Part shown: positions 15,308-23,624 of the stretch, one piece after another
How positions within the stretch are numbered: position 1 is the stretch's first letter
How the letters are laid out: each line of letters opens with the position of its first letter
IMG/VR virus record: IMGVR_UViG_3300045131_001339
Coordinates: 1-40,954 of that record
Reading direction: 5' to 3' (one strand)
DNA length: 40,954 nt
From: a virus
Notes under the pieces: model-generated
Database searches by the model: none
The model's input: only the letters and a program-made list of their open reading frames with translations
Told to the model about the DNA's origin: nothing
Made by a program: the position numbers and the translations under genes

Positions 15308-17062
15308 TTAATTACGCATTTGGTTAATTCGTTTCAAAATTTCTTCGGCAGCATCTGCGGTATTTTGATTATCACCCATCACAGTTGCAATGACTTGTTT
15401 CTTGTTATTGAGTATGTCATAGATAATTCCTTCAATTGTATTTTCAAATATTGGGTAATAAACTAATACATTATTTTTTTGACCGTATCTATAACTTCTA
15501 TCTTCAGCTTGAGCGTGGTCTGAAGGAAGAAACGATAAATCATTAAAGATTACCGCTTCGGCGGCGGTTAATGTAATACCAACACCAGCAGCTTTAATAT
15601 TACCCACAAATACTTTTATTTTATCATTCTCTTGGAATTGGTCAACACTATATTGTTTTTCTGTTTTAGACATTGTCCCATTAAGTTTAACAGCCATTTT
15701 TCCAAAATGTTCTGTTATTTTTTCTAATGAATCAGTAAAATTACAGAAGATAATAACTTTTTTACCTTGTTCAATAATGTTCTCGGCAAGTTCTATTGTT
15801 TGGGTGATTTTTTCATCAGCAATAACTTGTCGTATTTTTGTTAATTTAGTAAATTGAACCGTAAGTGATTTTGACTCTTCGGGGTTTTTATCATACCAAT
15901 CATAATACTCACCCATAATTGCTTCATACATTTTAGATTTTAACCTAAGATATACAGGTGTGATAATTTTGTCGGGAAGGTTAAGGACATTTTCTTTGAG
16001 TCGTCTTAATGTAAGACCCGCAGTTCGGTCTCTTAATTCTTCAAGATTGGATGCTCCTGTTACATTCCATATTTTTCTACCGCCAGCATTAAATTGATAA
16101 CCTTGACAATATCTAATAGCGTATGCCATCCAATTCTTTGCAACGGGGGAATCAACTAAACTTAATAGATTAAAATAATCCATTGGTCTTGATGTCATTG
16201 GGGTACCTGTTAATAACCAAAGTCGGTCTACTTTTTTAACAAGGTCATTGATTAATTTTGTTCTTTGGGCGGTGGCGTTTTTAATGTAGTGGGCTTCATC
16301 AACAATTACTAAATCAAAATTAGAATCAAGAATTTGGGAGTTTTCTTTCTTTTTTGTGGTGTGAAAGTTTTTAATAATATCGTAATTAATAATGACAAAA
16401 TCCGCATCACCATTAAAATTTTTACCTTCTGAGATGTAGATAGATTTATCTGAATAATTTTCTATCTCTCTTTTCCAGTTAATCTTTAAAGTTGCGGGAC
16501 AAATAATTAAAACTTTTTTAGAACCTGATTCTAATGCGGCAATGATTGTTGAGGTTGTTTTACCCAATCCCATATCATCGGCAAGAATAAACTTTTTGTT
16601 TTCTACTAATTTTTGGATTGATTCTTTTTGATGGTCAAGTGGTGGACGGTGAGAATATTTGTCGTAATTTATAACAACATTTTTTACCGTATTATCTTTA
16701 ATGATTGCCGCTTTTGGTAACCAAAAATCATGAAATTCTTGTGTCTCTGTTATTCTACCCCAAATGTGAAACGCTTTTTCTTTGTCTGCCAATAACTTTT
16801 CAACCCACACCCTTTCAGGTATTTCAGTCATAAGTTTATCATCCGCCAATTTTTGTGCAAAATAGGCATCAAGTATTACCCATTTTTTTGCAACCTTTGG
16901 TTGTTTGTCATGGTTATTAATTATGTATTCTGCCTGACTTCTTGTTGGATAAAATCTTCTATTTATTTGAGATTTTCTTTTAAGTTCAATAAGATAATTA
17001 TTTCCCCCTTCGTAAGTCTCCAATAAGGTCATCGCCTTAGACTCTAAACTTGCTTCACTCAT
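15308..17062 (-). CDS. SNF2-family ATP-dependent helicase/translocase
   Basis: 584 residues. Superfamily 2 motifs are all visible: LDHQ (Q-like, about 142), DDMGLGKT (Walker A, 162-169), DEAH (255-258), TGTP (285-288), VIIFCNF and QAEDRSYRYGQ (motif VI, 518-528). The order and the RxxRxGQ-type motif VI with Tyr place it in the SNF2 group, nearest in style to SMARCAL1/HARP annealing helicases. T4 UvsW is a functional analogue (branch migration and fork remodelling) but a different subfamily. The 130-residue N-terminal region is unassigned. Its ATG follows the SET-domain gene's stop with no gap, so the two are co-translated. Confidence 0.9.
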   Translation of the reverse strand: MSEASLESKAMTLLETYEGGNNYLIELKRKSQINRRFYPTRSQAEYIINNHDKQPKVAKKWVILDAYFAQKLADDKLMTEIPERVWVEKLLADKEKAFHIWGRITETQEFHDFWLPKAAIIKDNTVKNVVINYDKYSHRPPLDHQKESIQKLVENKKFILADDMGLGKTTSTIIAALESGSKKVLIICPATLKINWKREIENYSDKSIYISEGKNFNGDADFVIINYDIIKNFHTTKKKENSQILDSNFDLVIVDEAHYIKNATAQRTKLINDLVKKVDRLWLLTGTPMTSRPMDYFNLLSLVDSPVAKNWMAYAIRYCQGYQFNAGGRKIWNVTGASNLEELRDRTAGLTLRRLKENVLNLPDKIITPVYLRLKSKMYEAIMGEYYDWYDKNPEESKSLTVQFTKLTKIRQVIADEKITQTIELAENIIEQGKKVIIFCNFTDSLEKITEHFGKMAVKLNGTMSKTEKQYSVDQFQENDKIKVFVGNIKAAGVGITLTAAEAVIFNDLSFLPSDHAQAEDRSYRYGQKNNVLVYYPIFENTIEGIIYDILNNKKQVIATVMGDNQNTADAAEEILKRINQMRN

Positions 17063-17455
17063 TTAAGTAACATTAGTATGTGTCCTACCGTCGCTCCAAT
17101 AACTCATATCACCATAATATGTGAAAATTTCTTCGTTAGGATTTATTTCTTTTATTGCGTAAAATTCAAAAGTGTTGTTTTCCAAATTTGACCTCCAACT
17201 TGAATTTGGGTTATCACTATGATTATACAACATTCCATAACCTGTAGGTATAACTTGTGATGTCCAATCATTTCCTTGAGGCCAATTATATCGGTAATCA
17301 ATTAATATGTGACTAACTTCTTTATTCAACCCCATATCAATTACAGGACATATTTCAATGATTTCTCCTTCGTAAATTATTTCATTTGCGAATACTCCTA
17401 ACCCATGTATTGTGCTATGAGCGATGTAAATTTTATGTGGTGTTGGTATTTTCAT
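17063..17455 (-). CDS. SET-domain protein (lysine methyltransferase-like)
   Basis: 130 residues, just a SET core. HGLGVFA (17-23) is the N-terminal SET signature (S-x-I-H-G-x-G-V-F-A), YNHSDNPN (77-84) is the R-F-x-N-H-x-x-x-P-N equivalent that binds S-adenosylmethionine and shapes the catalytic pseudoknot, and EEIFTYYGD (108-116) supplies the E-E-x-x-x-x-Y catalytic Tyr. There is no post-SET Cys cluster. Such proteins methylate lysine in proteins; the target here is unknown (host or phage protein). It is first in an operon with the SNF2 helicase. Confidence 0.82.
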   Translation of the reverse strand: MKIPTPHKIYIAHSTIHGLGVFANEIIYEGEIIEICPVIDMGLNKEVSHILIDYRYNWPQGNDWTSQVIPTGYGMLYNHSDNPNSSWRSNLENNTFEFYAIKEINPNEEIFTYYGDMSYWSDGRTHTNVT

Positions 17456-17467
17456 AAAAGATTACCT

Positions 17468-17498
17468 TAAATATAAGTAATTATAATGTATTTATCAA
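17468..17498 (-). promoter_or_regulatory. Possible host-type promoter for the SET-SNF2 operon
   Basis: Minus strand TTG (17498-17496), 20 bases, TATATTTA (17475-17468), one mismatch to TAnnTTTG. It would start transcription about 5-10 bases before the SET gene. It overlaps the plus-strand late box at 17489. Confidence 0.35.
17489..17496 (+). promoter_or_regulatory. Putative late promoter box TATTTATC
   Basis: Five bases before the ATG at 17502, inside the 46-base divergent gap. Confidence 0.45.
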
Positions 17499-17501
17499 TA
17501 T

Positions 17502-17822
17502 ATGAGTATGAATCAAAAACAATTAGAAAAGTTGATAGGTAAAATGATGAATGTCATTAAACCTAATGGTGTATCTGATATGGGTTTTAATTTAGAACCA
17601 ATGGAAACTTATGAGGATGAATACTACATGAGGGTCACATATATTGTCCCTGATGGAAGTGAATTTTTAAGAAGAGACAACATGAAAAAAACTGATGTTT
17701 ATAGAGACCAATGGAATCGTGAAATTAAAAATACCATTAAAAATTATTTTAATGTTAATGTTGTTATTAGTTCATCGTCTATTGAATCTGAATCATATCA
17801 TAATAGATTAAAACAACATTAA
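17502..17822 (+). CDS. Hypothetical small protein, first gene of neck/tail module
   Basis: 106 residues, not recognised. N-terminal helix (NQKQLEKLIGKMMNVI), then a beta region (YEDEYYMRVTYIVPDGSEFL) and a second helix with a Ser-rich strand near the C-terminus. An in-frame ATG two codons downstream is an alternative start. The gene has a late box five bases upstream and runs directly into the next structural gene with a one-base gap, so it is probably a late virion or assembly protein. Confidence 0.5.
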   Translation: MSMNQKQLEKLIGKMMNVIKPNGVSDMGFNLEPMETYEDEYYMRVTYIVPDGSEFLRRDNMKKTDVYRDQWNREIKNTIKNYFNVNVVISSSSIESESYHNRLKQH

Positions 17823-17823
17823 T

Positions 17824-18336
17824 ATGCAGAAATTAGTTCCAATAACAAGATTAGGTAAATTCTTCGGAGGAGAAGATTACACCCTAGACATAGGTATGGG
17901 TGAAGAATGGTTATTGGGTGATATGAACTTCACAGTAGTTCTTTATCGTGTTGATAAATATAAGACAAAAACTGACGATGTCTACGGTGAGGTAACCGAA
18001 GATGGAATACAATTTATGGTACCTATTGAGTTAAAAGGTTTGGTTCAGGTAATGGCCCCTGCCCATAAATTTTTAGGTAATTCTAAAGTGGAACAACAAG
18101 AACCTGGTAATATGAAGTTTTCTATTTATCAAAAAACTTTAGATGAGTTAGGTGTTGAAATATTCCTAGGGGATTATATTGGATATAATGAAACTGAAGA
18201 TAGAATTAGATATTATGTGGTGAGTGATGATGGATATGTTAAGTCAGACAATAAACATACTTATGGTGGTTATAAACCATTTTATAGAAGTATTATGGCC
18301 ACTTACGTAAGTGAAAACGAATTTAGAGGGATATAA
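17824..18336 (+). CDS. Conserved myovirus virion protein, probable neck/head completion
   Basis: 170 residues. It has the profile EPGNMKFSIYQKTLDELGV (about 97-115) followed by FLGDYIGY, RIRYYVVSDDGYV and a Tyr/Gly-rich NKHTYGGYKPFYRSI near the end. I have seen this arrangement in neck or head-completion structural proteins of large T4-like marine phages, but cannot name the T4 gene with confidence. Position before the tail-completion gene and sheath supports a connector or neck role. Its stop overlaps the next start (TAATG). Confidence 0.45.
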   Translation: MQKLVPITRLGKFFGGEDYTLDIGMGEEWLLGDMNFTVVLYRVDKYKTKTDDVYGEVTEDGIQFMVPIELKGLVQVMAPAHKFLGNSKVEQQEPGNMKFSIYQKTLDELGVEIFLGDYIGYNETEDRIRYYVVSDDGYVKSDNKHTYGGYKPFYRSIMATYVSENEFRGI

Positions 18337-18641
18337 TGAAATACATAATAACTGAAAATAGGTTAAATTCGATTATTGAAAATTGGTTAAATGAAAACTA
18401 TAGTGATTTAGAAAGATATCATCGTACTGAATTTAGGGAAATTTATTTATCTAAAAATGGAAGGTTTAAATTCATGTATAATTTAAGAACAAAACGATTA
18501 TATGTTGTTAATGAAGTTTGGAGTTTTATTACAAATATGTTTGGTTTAGATTATGACGAGACGGAAAAAATTCTATTAAATTGGTGTAGTAATAAATTTG
18601 GGTTTAGGATAAAAAACCTTGTTAAGGTAGATGAAATATGA
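18336..18641 (+). CDS. Hypothetical protein with MKYIITEN N-terminus
   Basis: 101 residues, not recognised. The N-terminus MKYIITENRLNSII closely resembles that of the next gene (MKILVTESQFDSIF), which suggests a shared targeting peptide or common origin. The body is alpha/beta with many aromatic and basic residues (FKFMYNLRTKRLYVV). Coupled by TAATG to the gene before and by a four-base ATGA overlap to the gene after. The hydrophobic-x-Glu after a Met-Lys start resembles the T4 gp21-cleaved peptides of internal head proteins (speculative). Confidence 0.5.
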   Translation: MKYIITENRLNSIIENWLNENYSDLERYHRTEFREIYLSKNGRFKFMYNLRTKRLYVVNEVWSFITNMFGLDYDETEKILLNWCSNKFGFRIKNLVKVDEI

Positions 18642-19051
18642 AAATATTAGTAACCGAATCTCAATTTGATTCCATCTTTATAGGTAAAAAAGTTATGGTG
18701 TATTATAATTTACACAAACATACTTTTTCAGTTACATACGATAGTAAGGTAATATTACATTCAGACTATGTTAAGTTAGGGGATGTTGAATTTAGAGTTA
18801 GACCTGGTGGTAAGGATAGGGTTAGAAAAGAAAAAAGTAAAAATGTTCATGCTTTTGTTATTGGTACATTACTTGATTATTGTGAGTATCCATGTGATGA
18901 TATTCCAAATCCACCATCAGATATGATTGTCACCTATGACCCATACAAGTTTAACACATTTGTGTATAAAAATACTGAAGAACCTGTATATCAAGCAAAA
19001 GAAGTTGACATGATAAATTCAAAAAATAAACTATTTGTAGTTAAAAAATAA
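18638..19051 (+). CDS. Hypothetical protein with MKILVTES N-terminus
   Basis: 137 residues, not recognised. It shares the N-terminal pattern M-K-x-[IL]-[IV]-T-E with the preceding gene, and a similar early strand (VMVYYNLHKHTFSV against FKFMYNLRTKRLYVV), so the two may be distant paralogues. A Cys-rich turn (LDYCEYPCDDIPNPPSD) lies near residues 80-97. It sits in a chain of overlapping late genes between probable neck and tail-completion proteins. Confidence 0.5.
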   Translation: MKILVTESQFDSIFIGKKVMVYYNLHKHTFSVTYDSKVILHSDYVKLGDVEFRVRPGGKDRVRKEKSKNVHAFVIGTLLDYCEYPCDDIPNPPSDMIVTYDPYKFNTFVYKNTEEPVYQAKEVDMINSKNKLFVVKK

Positions 19052-19052
19052 T

Positions 19053-20093
19053 ATGCCATTACCAAAAAAAGTTATACCAACACTACCATTAGTCCCTAAA
19101 AAGACATTGTCTGCTCGTAGAGAACAATTGTTAGAATATATTAATGAAGATGGAACTTATTTACCTAAGTCAGTTTTACATGCAGATTTAGATAGAGGAA
19201 TGTTAGATTTTGTTAAAGATGATTTACAAGTTATCACAGCAGGAAAAATTGTACCAATGGTGGATATCATTATTACAACTCAGAATTGGAGTCAATATGT
19301 TGAGACAGCATTATTTGTTGATTTAGATTATAACCCTTCACCACCTTTCATTACCGTAGTTAGAAGTCCTGAAGTAAAATTTGGAACTAATCCCGCACTT
19401 CAATATACAATCCCAAATAGAAAACAATTCTATTACGCCTCAGTACCAACTTGGAATGGTAATGAACAAGGTATGGACATTTACACAATACCACAACCTG
19501 TTCCTGTTGATATTAATTATAGTGTGAAAATTATTTGTAACCGAATGAGAGAGTTAAACGAACTCAACAAAGTTATAATGCAAAAGTTTTCATCAAGACA
19601 GGCTTATACATTTATAAAAGGTCAATATGTTCCAATCATACTAAATAATATTTCTGATGAATCTCAAATGAGTATTGAATCAAGAAAATATTATGTTCAA
19701 AATTATGATTTTACTATGTTAGGTTATTTAATTGACGAAGATGAATTTGAAGTTAAACCGGCAATTGCGAGAGTTGCTTTATTAACAGAACTTGAAACTT
19801 CATCGTTTGGTAAGAGAAGAAAAAAATCTCCTGAAAACCCTGATGAATTTTTATCTAATTTTTATTATATGGTAGGTAATGATACTTTAAGTGATGTTGT
19901 TGCTTACACTGCAAATTTAACTTGGGCAAATTCAACTAATGTAAATTCTTATGATGTTTATATTAATGGAGACTATTATGGGACTGATGTACAAAAAATT
20001 CAAATAACTACTAACGATATATTATCAATCACCGTAGTGAAACAAAATAACTTATTAGAATCAAACATTAAGTTTGATAATATCTTAGTTTAA
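19053..20093 (+). CDS. Probable tail completion/sheath-terminator protein
   Basis: 346 residues. The central region (about 145-245) has VDINYSVKIICNRMRELNELN, then a segment ending in SIESRKYYVQNYDF and a GYLIDEDEF strand. That order (beta start, helix, E-x-R-x-Y-Y-V-Q-x-Y, final strand) resembles the T4 gp15-type tail terminator domain seen in large myophages. The last 80 residues look like an added Ig- or fibronectin-like domain (ANLTWANSTNVNSYDVYING). It lies directly before the sheath gene, where tail terminators usually lie. The assignment is by order and pattern. Confidence 0.42.
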   Translation: MPLPKKVIPTLPLVPKKTLSARREQLLEYINEDGTYLPKSVLHADLDRGMLDFVKDDLQVITAGKIVPMVDIIITTQNWSQYVETALFVDLDYNPSPPFITVVRSPEVKFGTNPALQYTIPNRKQFYYASVPTWNGNEQGMDIYTIPQPVPVDINYSVKIICNRMRELNELNKVIMQKFSSRQAYTFIKGQYVPIILNNISDESQMSIESRKYYVQNYDFTMLGYLIDEDEFEVKPAIARVALLTELETSSFGKRRKKSPENPDEFLSNFYYMVGNDTLSDVVAYTANLTWANSTNVNSYDVYINGDYYGTDVQKIQITTNDILSITVVKQNNLLESNIKFDNILV

Positions 20094-20242
20094 TCTTCCC
20101 CGTAGATATCTTTTTTCTCTTTACAGGTCTCAACGATTAAATTTTCTAAAAATTTATAAATCTTAAACCCTCGTTTATCACAATACTTTTTTAGTATTTC
20201 GTGGACTTTAGGGTCTATTTTAATGTTCTTGATTTCTTTCAT
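20090..20242 (-). CDS. 50-residue ribbon-helix-helix-like protein
   Basis: Minus-strand ORF, start at 20242, stop overlapping the end of the plus-strand gene by four bases. Protein begins MKEIKNIKIDPKVHEILKKY and ends CKEKKDIYGED. The pattern I-K-I-D-P-x-V-H-x-x-L-K-x-Y-C followed by a second helix (KIYKFLENLIVET) is the ribbon-helix-helix-like small protein seen in many T4-like phages. RHH proteins are usually DNA-binding repressors acting as dimers. It lies opposite to the late tail genes and just upstream of the sheath promoter, so it could regulate locally (inference). I see no convincing promoter for it. Confidence 0.6.
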   Translation of the reverse strand: MKEIKNIKIDPKVHEILKKYCDKRGFKIYKFLENLIVETCKEKKDIYGED

Positions 20243-20330
20243 AGTTTTTGTGGTGAGAAAAAAGGTAGAATTTATTCCTACTGTTTACTAATACATATTC
20301 AAAAGTCAAGTTTTTTGTGTTAGTATCTAA

Positions 20331-20338
20331 TATTTATC
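20331..20338 (+). promoter_or_regulatory. Putative late promoter box TATTTATC (sheath)
   Basis: 34 bases before the sheath start. The rest of the gap 20243-20372 shows no other clear signal. Confidence 0.5.
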
Positions 20339-20372
20339 AATAAAATAAATCTGCAATAGAATTAATTAAATA

Positions 20373-23300
20373 ATGGCAACAGCACAAGCAAATCAAAAAG
20401 TTTTTGTATCACCTGGAGTTTACACATCAGAAACGGACTTATCGTTCGTAGCACAAAGTGTAGGTGTTACTACCTTAGGTTTAGTAGGGGAAACAATAAA
20501 AGGACCTGCATTCGAACCTGTATTTATAACTAACTACGACGAGTTCCAAGCATATTTTGGAGGAACTGAACCTGTAAAATTTGTAAACACACAAATACCA
20601 AAATATGAAGCGGCGTATATCGCCAAATCATACTTACAACAATCTAACCAATTGTTTGTAACAAGAATATTAGGATTATCAGGATATGACGCTGGTCCAT
20701 CTTGGAGTATTAGAGTTACTGCCAATGTTGACCCGTTAACGATTGGTATAATTTCACCAACAGGAGGAACCGCTTTTTCGGCAACATTCACAGGATATTC
20801 TTCAGGAAGTACAATTCAATTTATTGGGGGAGCATTACCAACTCAAGTAAGTAATAACTATAATACTCTTTACAGATTATCTGATGGTAGTACTTCAACA
20901 TATGGTGAAGATTTCAATAGTAATTTAAGTTTTATTATTGATAATAATTCTTATTCCGCAACAACCGTTGCTATGTATGGTGCAATTCCTTCAGACCAAT
21001 ATTGGAGTCTTGTTAGTCAATATTCAAATCAATTAAATGTTTTTGGTTCAGACACAAATAATTTAGATACTAACGATTTAAGTTCAGACTCAAATGACCC
21101 ATGGTATTACGCAGCGTTTACTAATGATGCAAATGTAAATAACGATTATGCTGGTTATTCATTTTATTATGATGTATCATCATTAAGTACTAGTGATGGT
21201 GGTATCACTTATACAGGAACTATTACAGGAGAGTCATATAATTTTTCAGGAACTGCTTATAGTGAATATAATAATATGGTTGTTGGAACTTTGCGTTCAA
21301 GAGGTATTTCATTATATTCTAACAATGCAGACCTTGACCAACATGGACCTGTATATGAAGTGACAGGACTTACTGATGTTACTTTAATTAGTACTGGACA
21401 ATATTCAGGAATCACTAATTCACCATATGAAGGGTTTTTACTTTCAGGTATAACTAATGATAGTAATACGTTTTCTTTTGAAACTTCATTATCAGCGGCA
21501 TCATCTAAATTTATTACTAAAGTTTTAGGCACAGATAATTTTGGTAAATCAAGATATGAAGTACCAATCTTTGTTGAAGAGTTATATCCAAGTTCTTTGA
21601 GTTATGCTTATAACCAAGGATATATTAAAGGTATTAATCCTCAATTAGTTGCTCTTGAAGATGCAAGAAGTGAAAACACACAATCAATCGCGTATAAAGT
21701 TGAAAAATACCAATCACCTGAAACACCATTTTTGGTTTCTGAGTTAAGAGGTAATCAAGTTTATAAATTATTTAAATTTATCTCAATCTCTGATGGAGAC
21801 GCAGCGAATGTTGAGGTAAAAATTTCAATAGCTAACTTATCGTTTAATAACATGACATTTGATGTACTTGTTAGAAACTTCTTTGATACTGATGCAAATC
21901 CTGTTGTTATTGAGAAATTCACTAATTGTAATATGGACGCAGGTTCTAACAATTTCGTAGCGAAAAAAATTGGTAGTGCAAATGGGGAATACGCATTAAT
22001 TTCAAAATTCGTTATGATTGAATTAGCGGAAGAATATCCTATAGACGCAATTCCTTGTGGATTCTACGGTTATACTCAGAGAGAATACGAATCAACTGAA
22101 AATATTTCACCAGTACCTAAATTCAAAACTAAATATTATTATCCAGGTGAGGTTGTTTTTAACCCCCCATTTGGAACAACTGCAAATGCAACTGAATCAG
22201 CAGGTGATATTGTTAGAAGAACTTACTTAGGATTCTCAAGTCAATTTGGTATTGATGAAGCATTTTTATCTTATAAAGGTAAACAAAACCCACCAAACTG
22301 GGTTAGTTCAGCATTACCTATCGCAGGTCAAGCGTGGAATTACTTAAGTAGAGGTTTCCACATGGACTCAGGAGCAACTGTTGTTACAATTGCAAACTCA
22401 TACCAAACAAGTGGGGCGACTGCTTTTGAATGTGGTGTAGCTGATTTTAGATTTGACCCTGAAACTCAAGAAAACCCATACTACTTCATTTACTCAAGAA
22501 AATATACATTATGTTTTGCGGGAGGATTTGATGGTTGGGATGTTTATAGAGAATTTAGAACTAACCAAGATAGATTCCAATTAGGAGCATCAGGTTACTT
22601 GGCAGGAGCATCGTCTTCTACAAGATACCCAACAGCAACAGGTCAAGGTTTATTTAAACGAATTGTGGTAAGTAATAACACACAAGATTTTGCAAACACT
22701 GATTATTATGCATACTTACTTGGTATCTTAACATTCTCAAATCCTGAGGCAACAAATATTAACATATTTGCAACTTCAAGTATTGATTATGTTAACAACT
22801 CAAACCTTGTTGAAGAAACTATTGATATGGTACAATATTCAAGAGCTGACTCTGTGTATATCGCAACAACTCCTGATTACTTAATGTACACTCCAGATGG
22901 AACTAACTCTTTAGATATCATCTACTCACAAGAAGCGGTTGATAACTTAGATAATACAGGAATTGACTCTAACTATACTGCAACTTACTATCCATGGATT
23001 TTAGTAAGAGATACTGTGAATAACACACAAATCTATTTACCACCAACAGGTGAAGTTGTAAGAAACTTGGCATTAACTGATAACATTGCGTTCCCTTGGT
23101 TCGCATCTGCGGGTTACACAAGAGGTCTTGTAAACTCAATCAAAGCAAGAGTTAAATTGACTCAAGAAGATAGAGACACACTTTACCAAGGTAGAATTAA
23201 CCCAATTGCTACTTTTGCGGATGTAGGTACTGTAATTTGGGGTAACAAAACATTACAAATTGCTGATTCAGCACTTAACAGATTGAACGTAAGAAGATTA

Positions 23301-23588
23301 TTACTTCAAGCTCGTAAGTTGATTTCAGCGGTGGCAGTAAGATTATTGTTTGAACAAAACGACCAAATCGTTAGACAACAATTCTTAGATAGTGTTAACC
23401 CAATCTTAGACTCAATTAGAAGAGACAGAGGTTTATATGATTTCCGTGTAACAGTTTCTTCAACACCTGAAGACTTAGATAGAAATACATTAGTAGGGAA
23501 AATCTATTTAAAACCTACGAAGGCGTTAGAGTTCATTGATATTGAATTCTTCATTACTCCAACAGGAGCTTCGTTCGAGAATATTTAA
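20373..23588 (+). CDS. gp18: Tail sheath protein (T4 gp18-like)
   Basis: 1071 residues, against 659 for T4 gp18. The N-terminus VFVSPGVYTSETDLS with GLVGETIKGPAF is the classic sheath start. The C-terminal third contains RKLISAVAVRLLFEQND and, at the end, YDFRVTVSSTPEDLDRN, a KIYLKP strand and a closing FIDIEFFITPTG, the conserved domain that forms the contractile helical lattice around the tube. The extra length is mostly a Ser/Thr/Asn-rich beta insertion at about residues 105-380, likely a surface domain. It contracts to drive the tube through the cell envelope. Confidence 0.92.
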   Translation: MATAQANQKVFVSPGVYTSETDLSFVAQSVGVTTLGLVGETIKGPAFEPVFITNYDEFQAYFGGTEPVKFVNTQIPKYEAAYIAKSYLQQSNQLFVTRILGLSGYDAGPSWSIRVTANVDPLTIGIISPTGGTAFSATFTGYSSGSTIQFIGGALPTQVSNNYNTLYRLSDGSTSTYGEDFNSNLSFIIDNNSYSATTVAMYGAIPSDQYWSLVSQYSNQLNVFGSDTNNLDTNDLSSDSNDPWYYAAFTNDANVNNDYAGYSFYYDVSSLSTSDGGITYTGTITGESYNFSGTAYSEYNNMVVGTLRSRGISLYSNNADLDQHGPVYEVTGLTDVTLISTGQYSGITNSPYEGFLLSGITNDSNTFSFETSLSAASSKFITKVLGTDNFGKSRYEVPIFVEELYPSSLSYAYNQGYIKGINPQLVALEDARSENTQSIAYKVEKYQSPETPFLVSELRGNQVYKLFKFISISDGDAANVEVKISIANLSFNNMTFDVLVRNFFDTDANPVVIEKFTNCNMDAGSNNFVAKKIGSANGEYALISKFVMIELAEEYPIDAIPCGFYGYTQREYESTENISPVPKFKTKYYYPGEVVFNPPFGTTANATESAGDIVRRTYLGFSSQFGIDEAFLSYKGKQNPPNWVSSALPIAGQAWNYLSRGFHMDSGATVVTIANSYQTSGATAFECGVADFRFDPETQENPYYFIYSRKYTLCFAGGFDGWDVYREFRTNQDRFQLGASGYLAGASSSTRYPTATGQGLFKRIVVSNNTQDFANTDYYAYLLGILTFSNPEATNINIFATSSIDYVNNSNLVEETIDMVQYSRADSVYIATTPDYLMYTPDGTNSLDIIYSQEAVDNLDNTGIDSNYTATYYPWILVRDTVNNTQIYLPPTGEVVRNLALTDNIAFPWFASAGYTRGLVNSIKARVKLTQEDRDTLYQGRINPIATFADVGTVIWGNKTLQIADSALNRLNVRRLLLQARKLISAVAVRLLFEQNDQIVRQQFLDSVNPILDSIRRDRGLYDFRVTVSSTPEDLDRNTLVGKIYLKPTKALEFIDIEFFITPTGASFENI

Positions 23589-23598
23589 TAAAAAAAAT

Positions 23599-23616
23599 GG
23601 GGGGAACAATCCCCCC
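23599..23616 (+). other. G6/C6 stem-loop between sheath and HAD genes
   Basis: GGGGGG-AACAAT-CCCCCC with an A-run before and only TT after it. On the plus strand it lacks a T-run, so it could be a weak terminator, an mRNA-stabilising 3' hairpin for the abundant sheath message, or a minus-strand terminator. Confidence 0.6.
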
Positions 23617-23624
23617 TTAGCCAA

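Noticed and set aside
8911-18451. TATTTATT at 8911 and TATTTATC at 18444 as further late promoters
   Set aside because: Both lie inside genes and precede no start of a transcription unit; they show how often the box arises by chance in AT-rich DNA.
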